Positions 11,801 through 22,399 of a stretch of DNA of 64,000 nucleotides are shown here, one piece after another; the stretch's first letter is position 1; every line of letters starts with the position of its first letter. The stretch spans positions 83,798,903 through 83,862,902 of the forward strand of contig OX235262.1 of NCBI GenBank assembly GCA_944472135.2. Direction: 5' to 3'. The notes beneath the pieces are model-generated. The model saw only the letters and a program-made list of their open reading frames with translations, had not been told where the DNA came from and did not search any database. A program made the position numbers and the translations under genes. The stretch is from Trichobilharzia regenti (taxonomy: Eukaryota; Platyhelminthes; Trematoda; Strigeidida; Schistosomatidae).

Positions 11801-12385
11801 GCTGAGGAGCGTTCTATGGAGCAAGAGAGAAATCAGTCTCAGGACTAAAATTCGGGTCTACCAAGCCTCCATACGACCCGTTCTCTGTATGGCTGTGAAA
11901 CCTGGCCTCTTCGCGCGGAAGATTTACGCAGACTCGAGGTAGTAGACCATTGGTGCCTCAGGTACATTCTGCATGTTCGTTGGCAGGACAAACTCTCCAA
12001 CGAAGAAGTGCGTCGTCGTTGCTACAACATCAACCAAATTCCAGTACTGGTCCAACAACGCCGCCTTCGGTGGTTTGGCCATGTTCTGCGCCGACCAGAT
12101 GACGATCTGGTCAAATCAGTTCTAAATCCCTCGCCATTTCCATCTTGGCGATGTCGCAGGGGTGGACAGCTGAAAACATGGCTTGGTACAGTCAAGGCTG
12201 ATATGGAGTGCCTGGGGCTACAAACCGTCTACGGACTCCGTCTGTGGAACAAGAATTGGATAACCCTGTCGCAAAACCTTGCATCAGATCGCCGCGCCTG
12301 GGCAGCGATGATTCGAGATGTTCATGAAGCCGGGTCATCCTCCCGTAGGAGATAGCCGAAGCAAAGTAAGTAAGCAAGTAGCCTT
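8836..12385 (+). mobile_element. Nearly full-length RTE-like LINE
   Basis: A GC-richer block comprising about 430 bp of 5' leader, one long APE-RT reading frame, and a short (AAGT)-type tail at 12362-12382. The leader holds several local hairpin-prone GC segments and no recognised ORF. Single-ORF architecture with APE endonuclease and no RNase H fits RTE/SR2-like elements. The exact 5' boundary is uncertain because a minus-strand LINE fragment abuts it. Confidence 0.75.
9263..12355 (+). pseudogene. APE endonuclease-reverse transcriptase, three frameshifts
   Basis: The protein would nick target DNA and copy its own RNA into the genome. Visible endonuclease motifs are GCWNVRTL (about residue 47), CLSEVRLP, AGDWNAR and GGSDHTLV (about residue 290). 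RT motifs follow: KAPGEDGLPPEIYK, NYRGISLIDIAAKV, QAGFRPGRGCVDQ, then, past a break, LEFADDVVLL (catalytic FADD, about 11510) and RRLRWFGHVLRR near the C-terminus. The frame changes at about 11233, 11375 and 11886, each explained by loss of one base in a short homopolymer. Otherwise the frame is open for about 1,030 codons, so the copy is young or the breaks are sequencing artefacts. Confidence 0.9.
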
Positions 12386-13260
12386 CATTATACGGTTGGA
12401 AATCTCCTCCGTCACCCCTCCCCCAACACTCACACTTGCTTTACTACGACAGGTTGTATGCGGCTGAAGGGAACCCACGAGGTAAAATGGTTCTATGTTA
12501 TGTTGCTTCAGTTTATGTTCTTGCCATATACAAATTTCTAAGTGCGAAATATATGTTCGACATTTTTATTGCAATGAAAAGAGTGGGAATTAATATATAT
12601 ATATAGTTTTACTGCGTGAGGTTCTTCAACAGGCTGTCAATATGAAATTACAAAATTATTCACGAGCAGCTAAATTCGCACAAGGAGAAAAAATGGTTTG
12701 AAGTTACGCAAACTTAAAACTACTGAAGCAATAATGAATATTTGGTTATTATGCTCAGTTACTCAACAAATAATTGGGTTTTTCAGGTTTTATTTTATTT
12801 TTCTTCTCTTAATCAGTTCTCGGAATGGACAATAAAAAAAGAGCAACCAGCGGAATGAAAATTTTTCTTCATTTTGATTATAAGTCTAGGTTTTTTTTTT
12901 TTGAAAACTCCATTCCAAATATTATGTTGTAAAGAAAAACAGCCTAGCAGTATATTTTATTTGGAATTCATTTTACTTAATGAGAATAATAATAATAAAA
13001 AAATCATTTATGACTGATAGATTGGAACAAAAAAGAAATGCTTACAGTCAGAGATTTAATTAACCGTAGAGGTTTTTCAGTTGCATAATGTGTTCATTCT
13101 CCTGAAAATGTTTTAGATGAATTTTTGAAAAAACTTTAAACTTAAGAAATCAGAACCAAAAATAACTATTAAATATAAATCTTGATTGGTGAAGTTGACT
13201 AAATATATAGCGGTGTCTTACTGTTCTGCATAAGAACAGTTTATTTCAGTATTTTGATCC
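12386..13260. other. AT-rich stretch without recognised gene
   Basis: Poly-T near 12891-12902, a short (AT) run near 12592-12605, and AAT repeats near 12985. No domain is seen. Confidence 0.5.
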
Positions 13261-13261
13261 A

Positions 13262-13420
13262 GATCATGCACATGGTCTGAGGTTCTACCCCCTGCCGACG
13301 CACACCTGATATCTATGGTCGGCCTGCAAAGTTTGGGCTACCGATACCACATGCTGAAAATTCCATACCTGTACCAAAAATACGTTGTAGAATCAAGCTG
13401 TAATCAAAAAGAATAAAAAA
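13262..13420 (+). repeat. SINE-B, 5' truncated
   Basis: Retains the anticodon-arm-like half and box B of the tRNA-like head (GAGGTTCTACCCCCTGCC then GACGCACACC), the conserved body TGATATCTATGGTCGGCCTG, and the tail ending GAATCAAGCTGTAATC with A-rich end. The first half of the tRNA-like head is missing. Confidence 0.8.
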
Positions 13421-13439
13421 ATAAATAAATCTGTTAACT

Positions 13440-13745
13440 CAATAAAGAACAAACCCTTTGCTTACTATTTTACCCAGTGATTTTCTTGTTATTGGCCTTG
13501 ATTACTCTGTAAGAAATTCAAATGAGATGTTTTTCATGGTAAGTCTTCAGAACAACATCCTTGATCCTTTGGTCAGTCAACTGCAATTCTACAGGAGATA
13601 CGTAGATGCTACGTTTATAATTTGTTATAAAAATTTGACCCAGAGTATCTCTTCAGAATTTCCGTCGGACAAATTCCTTCTATAAAATTCATCTTAGGAT
13701 GTGAATCAGACATGTCACTTCCATTCTTGGAATGTAATACTTTGT
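13440..13745 (+). pseudogene. PLE RT palm fragment
   Basis: Frame 13458-13685 reads SLQNNILDPLVSQLQFYRRY followed by VDATFIICYK, which corresponds to the PLE-1 segment SLENNILDPLISQLHLYKRY and VDDTFIICDE. The second catalytic aspartate is A here. Only the palm around the catalytic box remains. Confidence 0.75.
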
Positions 13746-13794
13746 AGAAGACAAAACTATTCTATCTAAAGATCGATACCCCGCAAACCAACAT

Positions 13795-13998
13795 GCACTG
13801 GACAGTTTATTAAATTCCAGAGGGTTCAATCCTCCAGTCGGTGCACTTCTAGACCTCGCTAAGTCGGCAGTAAGATAGGTAAAGAGGTAAGCTTGGGTGT
13901 GAGGCTAACAACTTCACTTCATGAAAAGATAAACAAGACTGCTACTAAATGTTTAAGACTCTAGCCTGAAGGCCTATGTTCCACTAAGAAAGTAAAGG
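13795..13998 (+). repeat. SINE-C, decayed
   Basis: Starts in a box B-like GGGTTCAATCCTCC and continues with the SINE-C body (CGGCAGTAAG, TGAGGCTAACAACTTC, ATAAACAAGACTGCTACT, CTCTAGCCTGAAGGC). Compare the better copy at 38871-39048. Confidence 0.65.
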
Positions 13999-15004
13999 AA
14001 TAAATAAACCAAAATCTTAAGGCATCTTCGAAGTGTCCTCACTAACAGCTGATATATGTCAATATAGATATGAAATCAATCAGTGGAAAATTAAAAGCAA
14101 TATTATCAAAAAAGAAGGCAGCCGGCTTAAATCACTAAGCTACCTTTATTTTCTATCTACCATGGATTTTCTAACAGAAAGGGAGGAGAACAGTTGTGGA
14201 TAATTGAAGCATGCCCAGAATAATACAAATATTACTTGAAAATTCTGTACAAGGAGTAAATATCTTGCAATAAGAGATCCTACAAATTCTGTAATGTGTA
14301 TAAATGCATTTCTTTTTTTAGAATAAAGCTACTATTATTACAGAAGGTTTTACCAAACATTCCTCGATCCCATGCTCATCAACTGTCTTCTTGACACACG
14401 ATGTAATATAATTTCATGAATTTGAATAATAATCCAACCATAATCTGGTTAATAATTAATAATTATCATGTTATAGACCAGTTACTGAAGATGTTCCTTT
14501 AAATTTGATGGAAAATAGACTCTTGAATAAAGTGCTAATTGTATAATATACCACAGGATTTGAATAAAGCAAGAACAACAGTGGTTTGTGCAGAATAATA
14601 TGGTACCATTTAATTATTTCATCTGTTTGTCATCATCTGCCCATAGCCTAAATAAATTATGAGGTTTATGTACAGAAACGTTTTAAGATACTTGGCAATT
14701 TTACATGTTGTCAGTTGACAGAAAGTTCCACAATTAGCAAATAGTGCCCAGAAAATTGTGCTTATGTAGTTTTTACACAGGTAGTTCAAGTTTAGGCAAA
14801 ACAGTGTGTGCATACAATGTTAAAAGAGTTACGTAATAAAGATGAGAGATGCGTAAGATGCTGAGTAACTCATAAATTAGGTAACAATGTACTGAATTGA
14901 ACTCAAATCATGGGGACAAGAGACAAGCGAAATTACACTGTTTCAAAGAGGCGAGGTAAAAGCCAAAGATTACGCAATCAAATGAGAGAATAAAGACATC
15001 CAGT
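13999..15004. other. AT-rich stretch without recognised gene
   Basis: No domain is seen. A GAATAAAGCAAGAACAAC segment near 14563-14580 is shared, in antisense, with the right end of the foldback insertion at 15238-15470. Confidence 0.45.
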
Positions 15005-15700
15005 TACCAGGGCGAGGAAAGACTAATAACTGTCTCTTTCTGAACACATAAATCTGGTTTCAAGCGTTTGATAGAAATTGCTTTGGCAAACTTGAGGAGA
15101 ATCGAGCTCCTTTGTTTGATGATAATATTATGAAGGATTTCTCAATTTGCCCTTCATAACCCGTATCGAGGAGATGTTTGGTAATAGCGCTATTATAAGA
15201 GTTTGTTCTCTTGAGACGTAGGATTTTCGGCATATGTACCAGGGTAATATGAGCTCATCTTTTATTATTTCGAGGATTCTTCTCAACTGGTTACAACCTG
15301 AACGTTAAAAAATATGAATTACGTGAAAAATATGAACATACTTTTTTAACGTTCAGGTTGTAACCAGTTGAGAAGAATCCTCGAAATAATAAAAGATAAG
15401 CTCATATTATCCTGGTACAATTGTTGTTCTTGCTTTGTTCAAGTTTATTAATGGGAAGAATTGCATGAAGTTTTCGGCATATGTTCAGAAAATCGGAGGT
15501 GTGCCCTTCTTTCTGTTCTCCCAATGTAACTGCTCCCTTAGATACACGTAAATTTGTATACACAGTTGAAGTTAAGATGGAGAAGGGTATCTGTCAACTT
15601 TTGACTGCATAAAGAGCATGTTTTTCGATGGACGAGAACCATCCATGCATGAAGTTTCTGAAAAAGACCACAGTATGATTTCATTTCAATGATTTTATGC
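15005..15700 (-). pseudogene. PLE GIY-YIG C-terminal fragment, interrupted
   Basis: Minus-strand translation from about 15600 gives NCVYKFTC, a stop, then SSYIGRTERRAHLRFSEHMP, a well-formed GIY-YIG core with YIG, the R of ERR and the EH pair. After a 233-bp insertion it resumes at 15237 with LRLKRTNSYNSAITKHLLDT and, one frameshift later, AKAISIKRLKPDLCVQKE, the PLE C-terminus. The RT domain is absent or beyond recognition. Confidence 0.8.
15238..15470. mobile_element. Foldback insertion with 14-bp target duplication
   Basis: Two 78-bp arms (15235-15312 and 15342-15419) are inverted copies with about two mismatches around a 29-nt loop, followed by about 50 bp of unique sequence. The insert is bounded by exact 14-bp direct repeats (15224-15237 and 15471-15484). 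It splits a PLE GIY-YIG frame, and removing one repeat plus the insert restores continuity between EHMP and the downstream LRLKRT. No coding capacity is present. Confidence 0.8.
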
Positions 15701-16879
15701 TAATGTAAGCCTACATTTATTTTATTTAAATTATTTAGGCTTCGTTTAATAAATGTGTAAAACTCGGGAACTGTGGTAGTATGTGATTCCACATTATTTT
15801 TGTTTATTCGATATGTCACACAGTGAAACAGTATAATTTATTAAATGGTGTTTGAAACACAATTTATTGTTCATAAACATATAAGTTGTAATCACACGAC
15901 TTCGAAACTTGAGTTTTACAGTTTTCTTTACTCTTTCCTATTTGTGGTAGGGGTAGTAGAATTTTCCAGATATCTAAGACAGATGTTGAATCGTTCTTAT
16001 TACATGAATTGACATTTGACTCAATAAATAAAGCTTCTGTTATCAATCACTCCCTCCACCCCATTACGTTAGATTTTTGAACTATTATCTTATCCCATCC
16101 TATTGTATGGCTGTGTGTAATTGTATTTAGTGAGTGGTATAGATGAACTATTCTCTAGATTTCTCAAATTATTCGGGTCAAATAGTCTAGACTTTGTTAG
16201 GTTTTTATTCTCCGCTAGTCTGATTCACACTGTTCTACTACTTTGACTTATGTATTTGACCTGACAATCATCCCAGCAGGGTATTAGACAAACTAAATTG
16301 TTTCGTTTTAAAGGCTCCACTGGCAGGATCTTTTAACTGATAAAGCTTGTTTCTAACTGAGTTTGTGGTTGGTTTGAATGCCAGAAACTTTTATTCCTGC
16401 ATTGTTAAAAAATTCTCCATAAGATTTTCGAGGTTCCTTCTTTCTACGGAAGTACTACTGGTGATTTAATAAATTCCCTATTGTTGGTGTTATCATTATC
16501 CTGTGAATGTTTAACATGTATGTCATCATTGGTAATATTATTATCACCATCACCCCCACCATTAATAATTTTATTTTTACATTTTTTCGCATACTACCTG
16601 ATTAATTTATCAGGATAATTATTAAGATTCAAAGCTTCTCTTACATGCCTGACTTCCTGTCTTAGATCTTCCTTGGTACTACTTAGTTTTTGTGCCGTAT
16701 TACTTAAACACTACACCGATCCTATTTTTACTGATATAGAATGAGATGATTCCAAATCCAAATATCGGTTTGATTAGGCCTGGTTTATCAGATCGAATAT
16801 TATGTGAAACAGATTTATCATACATCTGATAAAAAAGCCTAAATTAATACACATACAGAACTTGGGCACTACGGGAGTA
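15701..16879. other. AT-rich stretch without recognised gene
   Basis: No domain is seen in any frame; short (ATT/ACC) tracts near 16540-16580. Confidence 0.45.
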
Positions 16880-16995
16880 TATAACTTCACTATTTTCACC
16901 AGTTAATTTGTTTGTATTTTGACCAAGAAGCCTACTGGACAGCTGTTTCGCCCTAGTCAAGGATTCATCGTCAGTACGCACTTACTGAGGATTGG
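16880..16995 (-). repeat. SINE-A hammerhead fragment
   Basis: The minus strand reads GTACTG, ACGATGA, ATCC-loop-GGGC, GAAA, CAGCTGTC, CAGTAG, which is the SINE-A hammerhead. GAAA and the GTC cleavage triplet are intact, but the 5' core is ACGATGA and stem II is weakened. The tRNA-like head is missing. Confidence 0.7.
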
Positions 16996-17045
16996 ACCTA
17001 TAACCTTCATGCAAGTTTGTTTATATATATATTTTTAATATTTTT

Positions 17046-17226
17046 GATTAAAGCTTGATTCCACACAGTGTTTTTGATACAGGTATGGAATTTTCAGCAT
17101 ATGATATCGGTAGCCCAAATTTCACAGGCCAACCATAGATACCAGGTGTGCGTCTGCAGGGGATCGAACCTCGGACCATTTGCATGGTCAGCGAGAGTCC
17201 TAACCACTGTGCCACGGACGCACACA
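17046..17226 (-). repeat. SINE-B, near complete
   Basis: Minus strand: tRNA-like head with box A-like GGCACAGTGGTTAGGAC and box B-like GAGGTTCGATCCCCTGC, closed by a GCGTC-type acceptor-like stem, then the SINE-B body and the GAATCAAGCTTTAATC tail. Confidence 0.85.
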
Positions 17227-17544
17227 ATATTTTTTAGATAAGTCACACACAAACATTTCAGAAACAGTTTGTTGTTCATATTCTTATCAAACTAAGCCTA
17301 AGGTAAATCCTTCGTTGACATGTTATAAACTGTTAAGTTTGCAACATAAACATGCATAAAATAAATGAGAATCCAAGGAGAAGATCGAAGCAGTCACTGT
17401 TTATCCAACAGAGGGTCTAGAAAACTAGACAACTCGAAAAATAAAAACTAAACTTGTAGTGATCTAGTCTGTTGGTTATCGTCTAAAATGAATATTTTCC
17501 AAGGTAAAAATAATTACCATACTTATACTAGATTAAGAAAAAGG
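17227..17544. other. Short stretch without recognised gene
   Basis: AT-rich; probably flank or 3' end of PLE-1. Nothing further is recognised. Confidence 0.4.
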
Positions 17545-17550
17545 CACAAG

Positions 17551-17594
17551 CAGCAAAGAAAATTTTCTTTTCGACGATTCATTTTCATGAGCTG
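17551..17594 (-). ncRNA. Hammerhead remnant in PLE-1 3' terminal region
   Basis: Stem I CAGC (17594-17591) pairs with GCTG (17554-17551). Between them lie a degenerate TCATGA core, a short GTC stem II remnant, GAAA, and a palindromic AGAAAATTTTCT stem III ending at a TTT triplet. The architecture matches 29463-29506 in PLE-2. Confidence 0.45.
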
Positions 17595-17968
17595 TACAAT
17601 CGTAATTATAATTAACAAAGAAATGTTTAGACCAATCAGATACTGGTAGACTTTGTCATTGAAAAATTGTATTACATAGTGTAAAGTGTAAGAAGGGATG
17701 ACTAATTGTAAGTTAGAAAAGAGACAGAAGTTGGCATGACGTAATAATGACTATCAATAAGCTCGTGTAGAATGGACAGGAACTAGTGGAATGGCTATAA
17801 AGTGTTTTTGTATAAAATCTGTATGAAAAAGAAATGTTATTAATAAACGGTAATGGAGTGGTAATAAAATGTGGATGATGTGAATAATAATGATAATAAA
17901 AGTATTAAGAACAATAATAATAGTGAACTTACATAATGAAGGAAAGAAGCAAACTTGTAGTAAGAACT

Positions 17969-19905
17969 TCAGTCTGGCCATGGTGGGGTGAGAGAATGTA
18001 TGTATCGCTTTTGAATGCAGATGTCCAGTTTCAGATCTCGAGTAGCTAATGCTTCACCTATGTACAGATGGCGTATCCGAAGTCCCTTTGTACGACATTG
18101 AGGGACTCTGTATATCACTGTGAAGCATTCATGTGGGGTTTCTCGATTTCCGGAGATGACACGGTGTTCGAGGATCGAGCTAATGCTATTCTTCTTTTCT
18201 CCTCTGGCTGACCAAGCCGGAGAGTGTTTCAGAATATGTTTGTGGACTTGACGTTGCGTACGACCGATATACTTTGCTCCACATGAGCAAGTAAATTGAT
18301 AAATACACATTGAAGTGGCCAAAAGCGGTATCTTGTCCTTAGGGTTAGACTGGATTAACTGTCTGCAGGAAAATGTGATATGTAGAATGGCTGTTGGAAA
18401 TGTCTTCTTCAGACTTTTAGAAAGGCGGTTTCTGAGAATTTCCGCTGCGATAGCACCTTTGAATTCTAGGTCCATGAAGAGAGTCTTCTTAGGAACCGTT
18501 GTAATGTTTGACACCAGAGGCTTCTGCTTCATGTTTCTGTCGATAAATCTTGATGGATACCCATTCTTTAATAGGGTTTCACGTAATAAATTTAATTCCT
18601 TCTCTACCATGTCTTCCGAACAGATTTTTCTAATCTTTGGATACAATGTACGTATCAGGTTTCTCTTCCAGATCAGTGGAACAAAGATCTCGAAGTTGAT
18701 TAACCGTCTAGTCCATGTTGGCTTGCGGTATTTCGATCTTTGGATCGTATAGTCGTGTCTTCTGGTGAGTAGCACATCGAGGAATGGAAATGAGTTGTTC
18801 GATTCGCGTTCAAAGATGAATCTTATTGATGGATGCGCTGCGATGAAGGTTTTGAGGAGAGAATCTAAATCACATTTTTCATCACAGATTATAAAGGTAT
18901 CATCTACGTATCTCTTGTATAAGTGAAGTTGACTTATCAAGGGATCAAGGATGTTGTTTTCAAGACTCGTCATGAAGCAGTCAGCTAGAAATGGACCGAG
19001 AGGAGATCCCATGGCTACTCCATCTTTCTGTATATAGAACTGTTCATTGAATTTGAACTGGATATTGAACGTATATCTGAGAAGAAGTTCCTCCAGTCAG
19101 TTTATGGGGAGAGGAACTTCTAGGTTGTTGGTTTCGATGTAATTACAAATGAAGCGTATTGTTTCAGCTAGGGGGATACTTGTGAATAGAGAGGCGACAT
19201 CTAGTGAGATCATTTGTCTTTAAGACACGTTGACATCCTTCACTGAGTCGATGAATTCAAATGTATCTCTGAGGCTATATTTTATCATATATCTTTTAAC
19301 TGGTTCAAGGATATCAGGTAGCCACTTCGCGATTTGGTGATATGGTGAGTTGACCATGTCTATGACCGGTCGAAGTGCGACATTCTTCTTATGTACTTTA
19401 GGCAGTCCATACAGTCTTGGTATAGTTGAACTGCATGATTTTATTTGCTCATAAACCTCCGGTGTTATGACTGAATCTTCTTTCATTCTCTTCAGAAATT
19501 TTGTAAGTAGGTTTTCTGTTCTTTCGGTTGTGTCTTTCTGGTTGGGTGATTTGAAGAATTTGGTGCTGTTTGATAGTATATTTTTCAATTTCTCATTATA
19601 ATCGGATCTATTCATTACTACATTCCCACTGCCCTTATCAGGACGGACTAGGATTATGTCTTTATTTTCTTGAAGTTATTCAAGTTGTCTTCTGTGTTCC
19701 TTGGTCAGTAGATAACGGTGGCTCGGTTGCGTACGAATATACTTGTAACAGCTGTCAAGAATTGAAGCTTTGAATTGATTTAGATCTTTTTCGGAAGTAG
19801 GTAACAAATCGGATGTCTGTGACATTAATTTCTCAAACTGCACCTTAGTTTGTAATTGATTGGTTTTACTCGATATATGGCAAAATTTTGGGCCACTTGC
19901 ATTTG
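17969..19905 (-). pseudogene. PLE-1 RT plus GIY-YIG, three in-frame stops
   Basis: N-terminal DIILVRPDKGSGNVVM matches the PLE RT entry motif. LYGLPKVHK and LRPVIDMVNSP follow, then VAMGSPLGPFLADCF, catalytic KRYVDDTFIICDE, and the C-terminal CIYQFTCSCGAKYIGRTQRQ. After YIGRT the helix reads VHKHILKH, whereas PLE-2 has LEKRAREH, so the conserved arginine appears lost. Three stops interrupt one unbroken frame: TAA at 19678-19676, TAA at 19222-19220 and TGA at 19099-19097. A frameshift near 19880 obscures the start. About 640 codons are otherwise continuous. Confidence 0.88.
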
Positions 19906-19945
19906 AACAGGAGTCAGAGGAAGATTCGAGAAAAATTAAGACATA

Positions 19946-20634
19946 TTTCTAGATTATGTGAATATCACAAACCTTAAATGATTCCTGCAGGCGTGTCAAC
20001 AAAAAAAATAATAGAACGACCAATATTTTTGATATAGGATATCTGCACCATCAGTGCAGATAGTACTTTAAAGCATTCTTGTGTGATGAGCTTTCTTCAA
20101 ATTTATGCAGCTTGAAACCCAAGCTATTTGCTAATTACCACCTAAGTTAGATAATGTTCACTTTAAATTAATGATTTCATGGCTCAGATAGATATTATTA
20201 GATATTATTGTGTTTTTGTACGAATTTCAGGAAATTTTTCGTGATATTCTAATGATTACAGAATTCATTTTATCCAGTTTATTTATTTATTTACGATAAA
20301 ATATGACCGGAAATGAATTTCCATTAGAAAACTTACGTAAATATAATAAAAATAAAAATAACAGAATATAAGCTTTTTGCGTAAAGACAATGTAAAATGA
20401 AGATATAAAAAGAATCAAAAATTTTAACAAAAAGAAAGCCCTACTTCTTCTCCTACCACAAATATAAGTAATATAATTTTCATTTTGAAAGTTAAGTACG
20501 AATAAGGTTAATTTTCCATCTCCAAGGTTGTAAACTCCTGGGATGTATACACAATAACTTCGGATGATTTATAATTAACTACTCAATGGAAGTTCGGTAG
20601 CCTACATTAACTATTTTTTAACGCCTAGATGCAG
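19946..20634. other. AT-rich stretch without recognised gene
   Basis: Nothing recognised; A-rich tracts near 20340-20430. Confidence 0.4.
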
Positions 20635-20860
20635 CGTCAGTGGTTTATCGGCAGGAAACTCACTGACCACACACTTGGTCCGGTATTCAATCCTCAGGGG
20701 ACATACATCTTAACTCCGCTTAGCTGGCAGTAAGCGCAGTAGAGAGGGAAGGTTGGGCACAAGGTTAGCGACTCCACTCCGTAAAAAATAAACATCACTG
20801 CTACTGAATCTTTCAAGCTCTAGTTTGAAGCTCCACATTTCACTGGGAACGTGAAAGAAA
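20635..20860 (+). repeat. SINE-C, full but diverged
   Basis: tRNA-like head GCGTCAGTGGTTTATCGGC ... GGTATTCAATCCTC followed by the SINE-C body (GGCAGTAAGCGCAGTAGAG, AGGTTAGCGACTCC, ATAAACATCACTGCTACTGA, CTCTAGTTTGAAGCTCC). Confidence 0.7.
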
Positions 20861-20884
20861 TAAGTCGAAGTAAATTCCGTGAAT

Positions 20885-21540
20885 ATATTAAATGGTTCGG
20901 ATTTTAAACTTCAATGTGAAGTCAGTGCTACAATACGGATCAGAGACTTGGCGCGTCATAAACAGTATCTCAAACAAACTACAGACCTTTATTAACAGTT
21001 ATCTTCGCGTCGGTGGCACAGCGGTTAGGACTCTCGTCAACCATGCAAATGGTCCGAGGTTCGATTCCCTGCTGACGCACACCTGATATCTATGGTCGGC
21101 CTGCAAAATTTGGGCTGCCGATATCACATGCTGAAAGTTCCATACCAAAAATACTGTTTGGAATCAAGCTGTAATCAAAAGATCAAAGAAAAAAACACTC
21201 GAGATAAGATGACCAGAAAAGATCACCAACAAGGATCTCTGGGAGCGAACCAACCAGGAACTGATGTGAAACAAATAGGCAGGAAGAAATGGAGATGTAT
21301 TGGCCATACACTGAGGAAACCATCAAGTGACATCGCTAGACAAGCCCTCGAGTGGAGCCCGAAAGGGAAGTGGCGAATTTGTCGTCCAAGTTTGATTTGG
21401 GGGAGGTCATGTGAAGAGGAGATGAAAGCATGTGGAAAGACTTGTAGCCAGGCGAAAACCTTAGCAGAGAACCGAAGGCATTGGAGACACGTGGCTGAAG
21501 CCCTATGTTCCTCTAGGAATTAAAGAAAATAATAATAATA
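20885..21540 (+). pseudogene. RTE-a 3' end interrupted by SINE-B
   Basis: The first part (20892-20998) encodes NVKSVLQYGSETWRVINSIS. After a SINE-B insertion the protein resumes near 21200 with KDHQQGSLGANQPGTDVKQ, KWRCIGHTLRKPSSDIARQ and a C-terminal HVAEALCSSRN stop. It is followed by an AAT microsatellite tail (21527-21548). The two halves join naturally, so the insertion is secondary. Only the RT C-terminus is present. Confidence 0.85.
20999..21186 (+). repeat. SINE-B inserted in an RTE fragment
   Basis: A complete tRNA-like head (GTCGGTGGCACAGCGGTTAGG ... GAGGTTCGATTCCCTGCTGAC), body and GAATCAAGCTGTAATC tail interrupt the RTE-a C-terminus. The flank CGT at the 5' side may overlap the SINE's own GCGTCGG start. 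Confidence 0.85.
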
Positions 21541-21548
21541 ATAATTAA

Positions 21549-22073
21549 ATGGTATGTTATATATAGTATTCCCTTTAAAATATTTGTCATAAAAACTAGG
21601 AGAATAGTGTTTATACATGCTCCACACACAGATTAAAGTAAAATCTGACTACAGTTATGCTGAAGATTGCAAAATTGTTGAGAAGTCATTTGAATTTCTG
21701 TAGTGGCGAGTATATATTTACTATAGTTTCCTATCAAATGTTTGTGCTGGCTTCTGTCTGCTTACTGGGAAGATGACTTCAATACGTAATGAAATGTGAA
21801 TTTATCAAACCTCAGGATTTACCAATTTACTGTGTAAACTAATCGCCGAAATAACTTCTAGATGTGAGAGTAATTTGTTCTTGATCACGTAAATGATAAC
21901 CAGACATTTGAAGGATTGTAAGCCAAACGACAAAAATGGTGCAAATAAGCAAAATTTCCAAATACACGTAAAAATAAAGAGCATGCTATCTGAATGGTCA
22001 ATTGGATGAATAAAATTCTAATGGCGGTTAGTTGAAGTTTCCATGGAGACTCGAAAGAAGGAAACGGCATTTA
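21549..22073. other. AT-rich stretch without recognised gene
   Basis: Nothing recognised. Confidence 0.4.
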
Positions 22074-22360
22074 CGGATTTCATCATGAGCTGACATTAGT
22101 TAGAGAACCACTGGAAAATCTGGGAATCTTGGACAGCTGTCTCGTCCTAGTTTGGGACTCTTCAGCAGTATATACTCACCGGGATTCGAACTCAGGACCT
22201 TCCGGTTACAAGGCGAGCTAGCTCGTATACCATTAAGCCACTGGGACCCGATCCAATGGCCAGCCTATGAATTCTAACTTCTGCCAATTCACGACATAGC
22301 GCAACCGCTAGCCAGTGTCTTCGGGGAGTATATGTCCTCACACCTTAATATCAGGTCATG
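22074..22360 (-). repeat. SINE-A with hammerhead, left member of inverted pair
   Basis: Minus strand: leader part, head with box A-like GTGGCTTAATGGTATACG and box B-like GAGTTCGAATCCCGG, then hammerhead (about 22125-22172) with CTGAAGA core, intact GTCC/GGAC stem II and GAGA in place of GAAA, then the CAGTGGTTCTCTAACTAATG tail. The second-half core change should inactivate it. Confidence 0.85.
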
Positions 22361-22399
22361 ATGATATCCTGAATTAATCAAATCCGTAAAATCCATCAC

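Larger units (their letters stand above)
17545..19945 (-). mobile_element. PLE-1, long Penelope-like element
   Basis: The minus strand carries a PLE ORF from about 19905 to 17969, then a 3' region of about 400 bp with an AAT-rich microsatellite (17870-17930), ending in the CGTCGAAAAGAAAATTTTCT segment shared with PLE-2. The 5' terminal repeat was not identified upstream of 19945. Confidence 0.8.

Noticed and set aside
18315..18752. 145-codon plus-strand frame as a host gene
   Set aside because: Lies antisense to the PLE-1 RT and shows no domain of its own.
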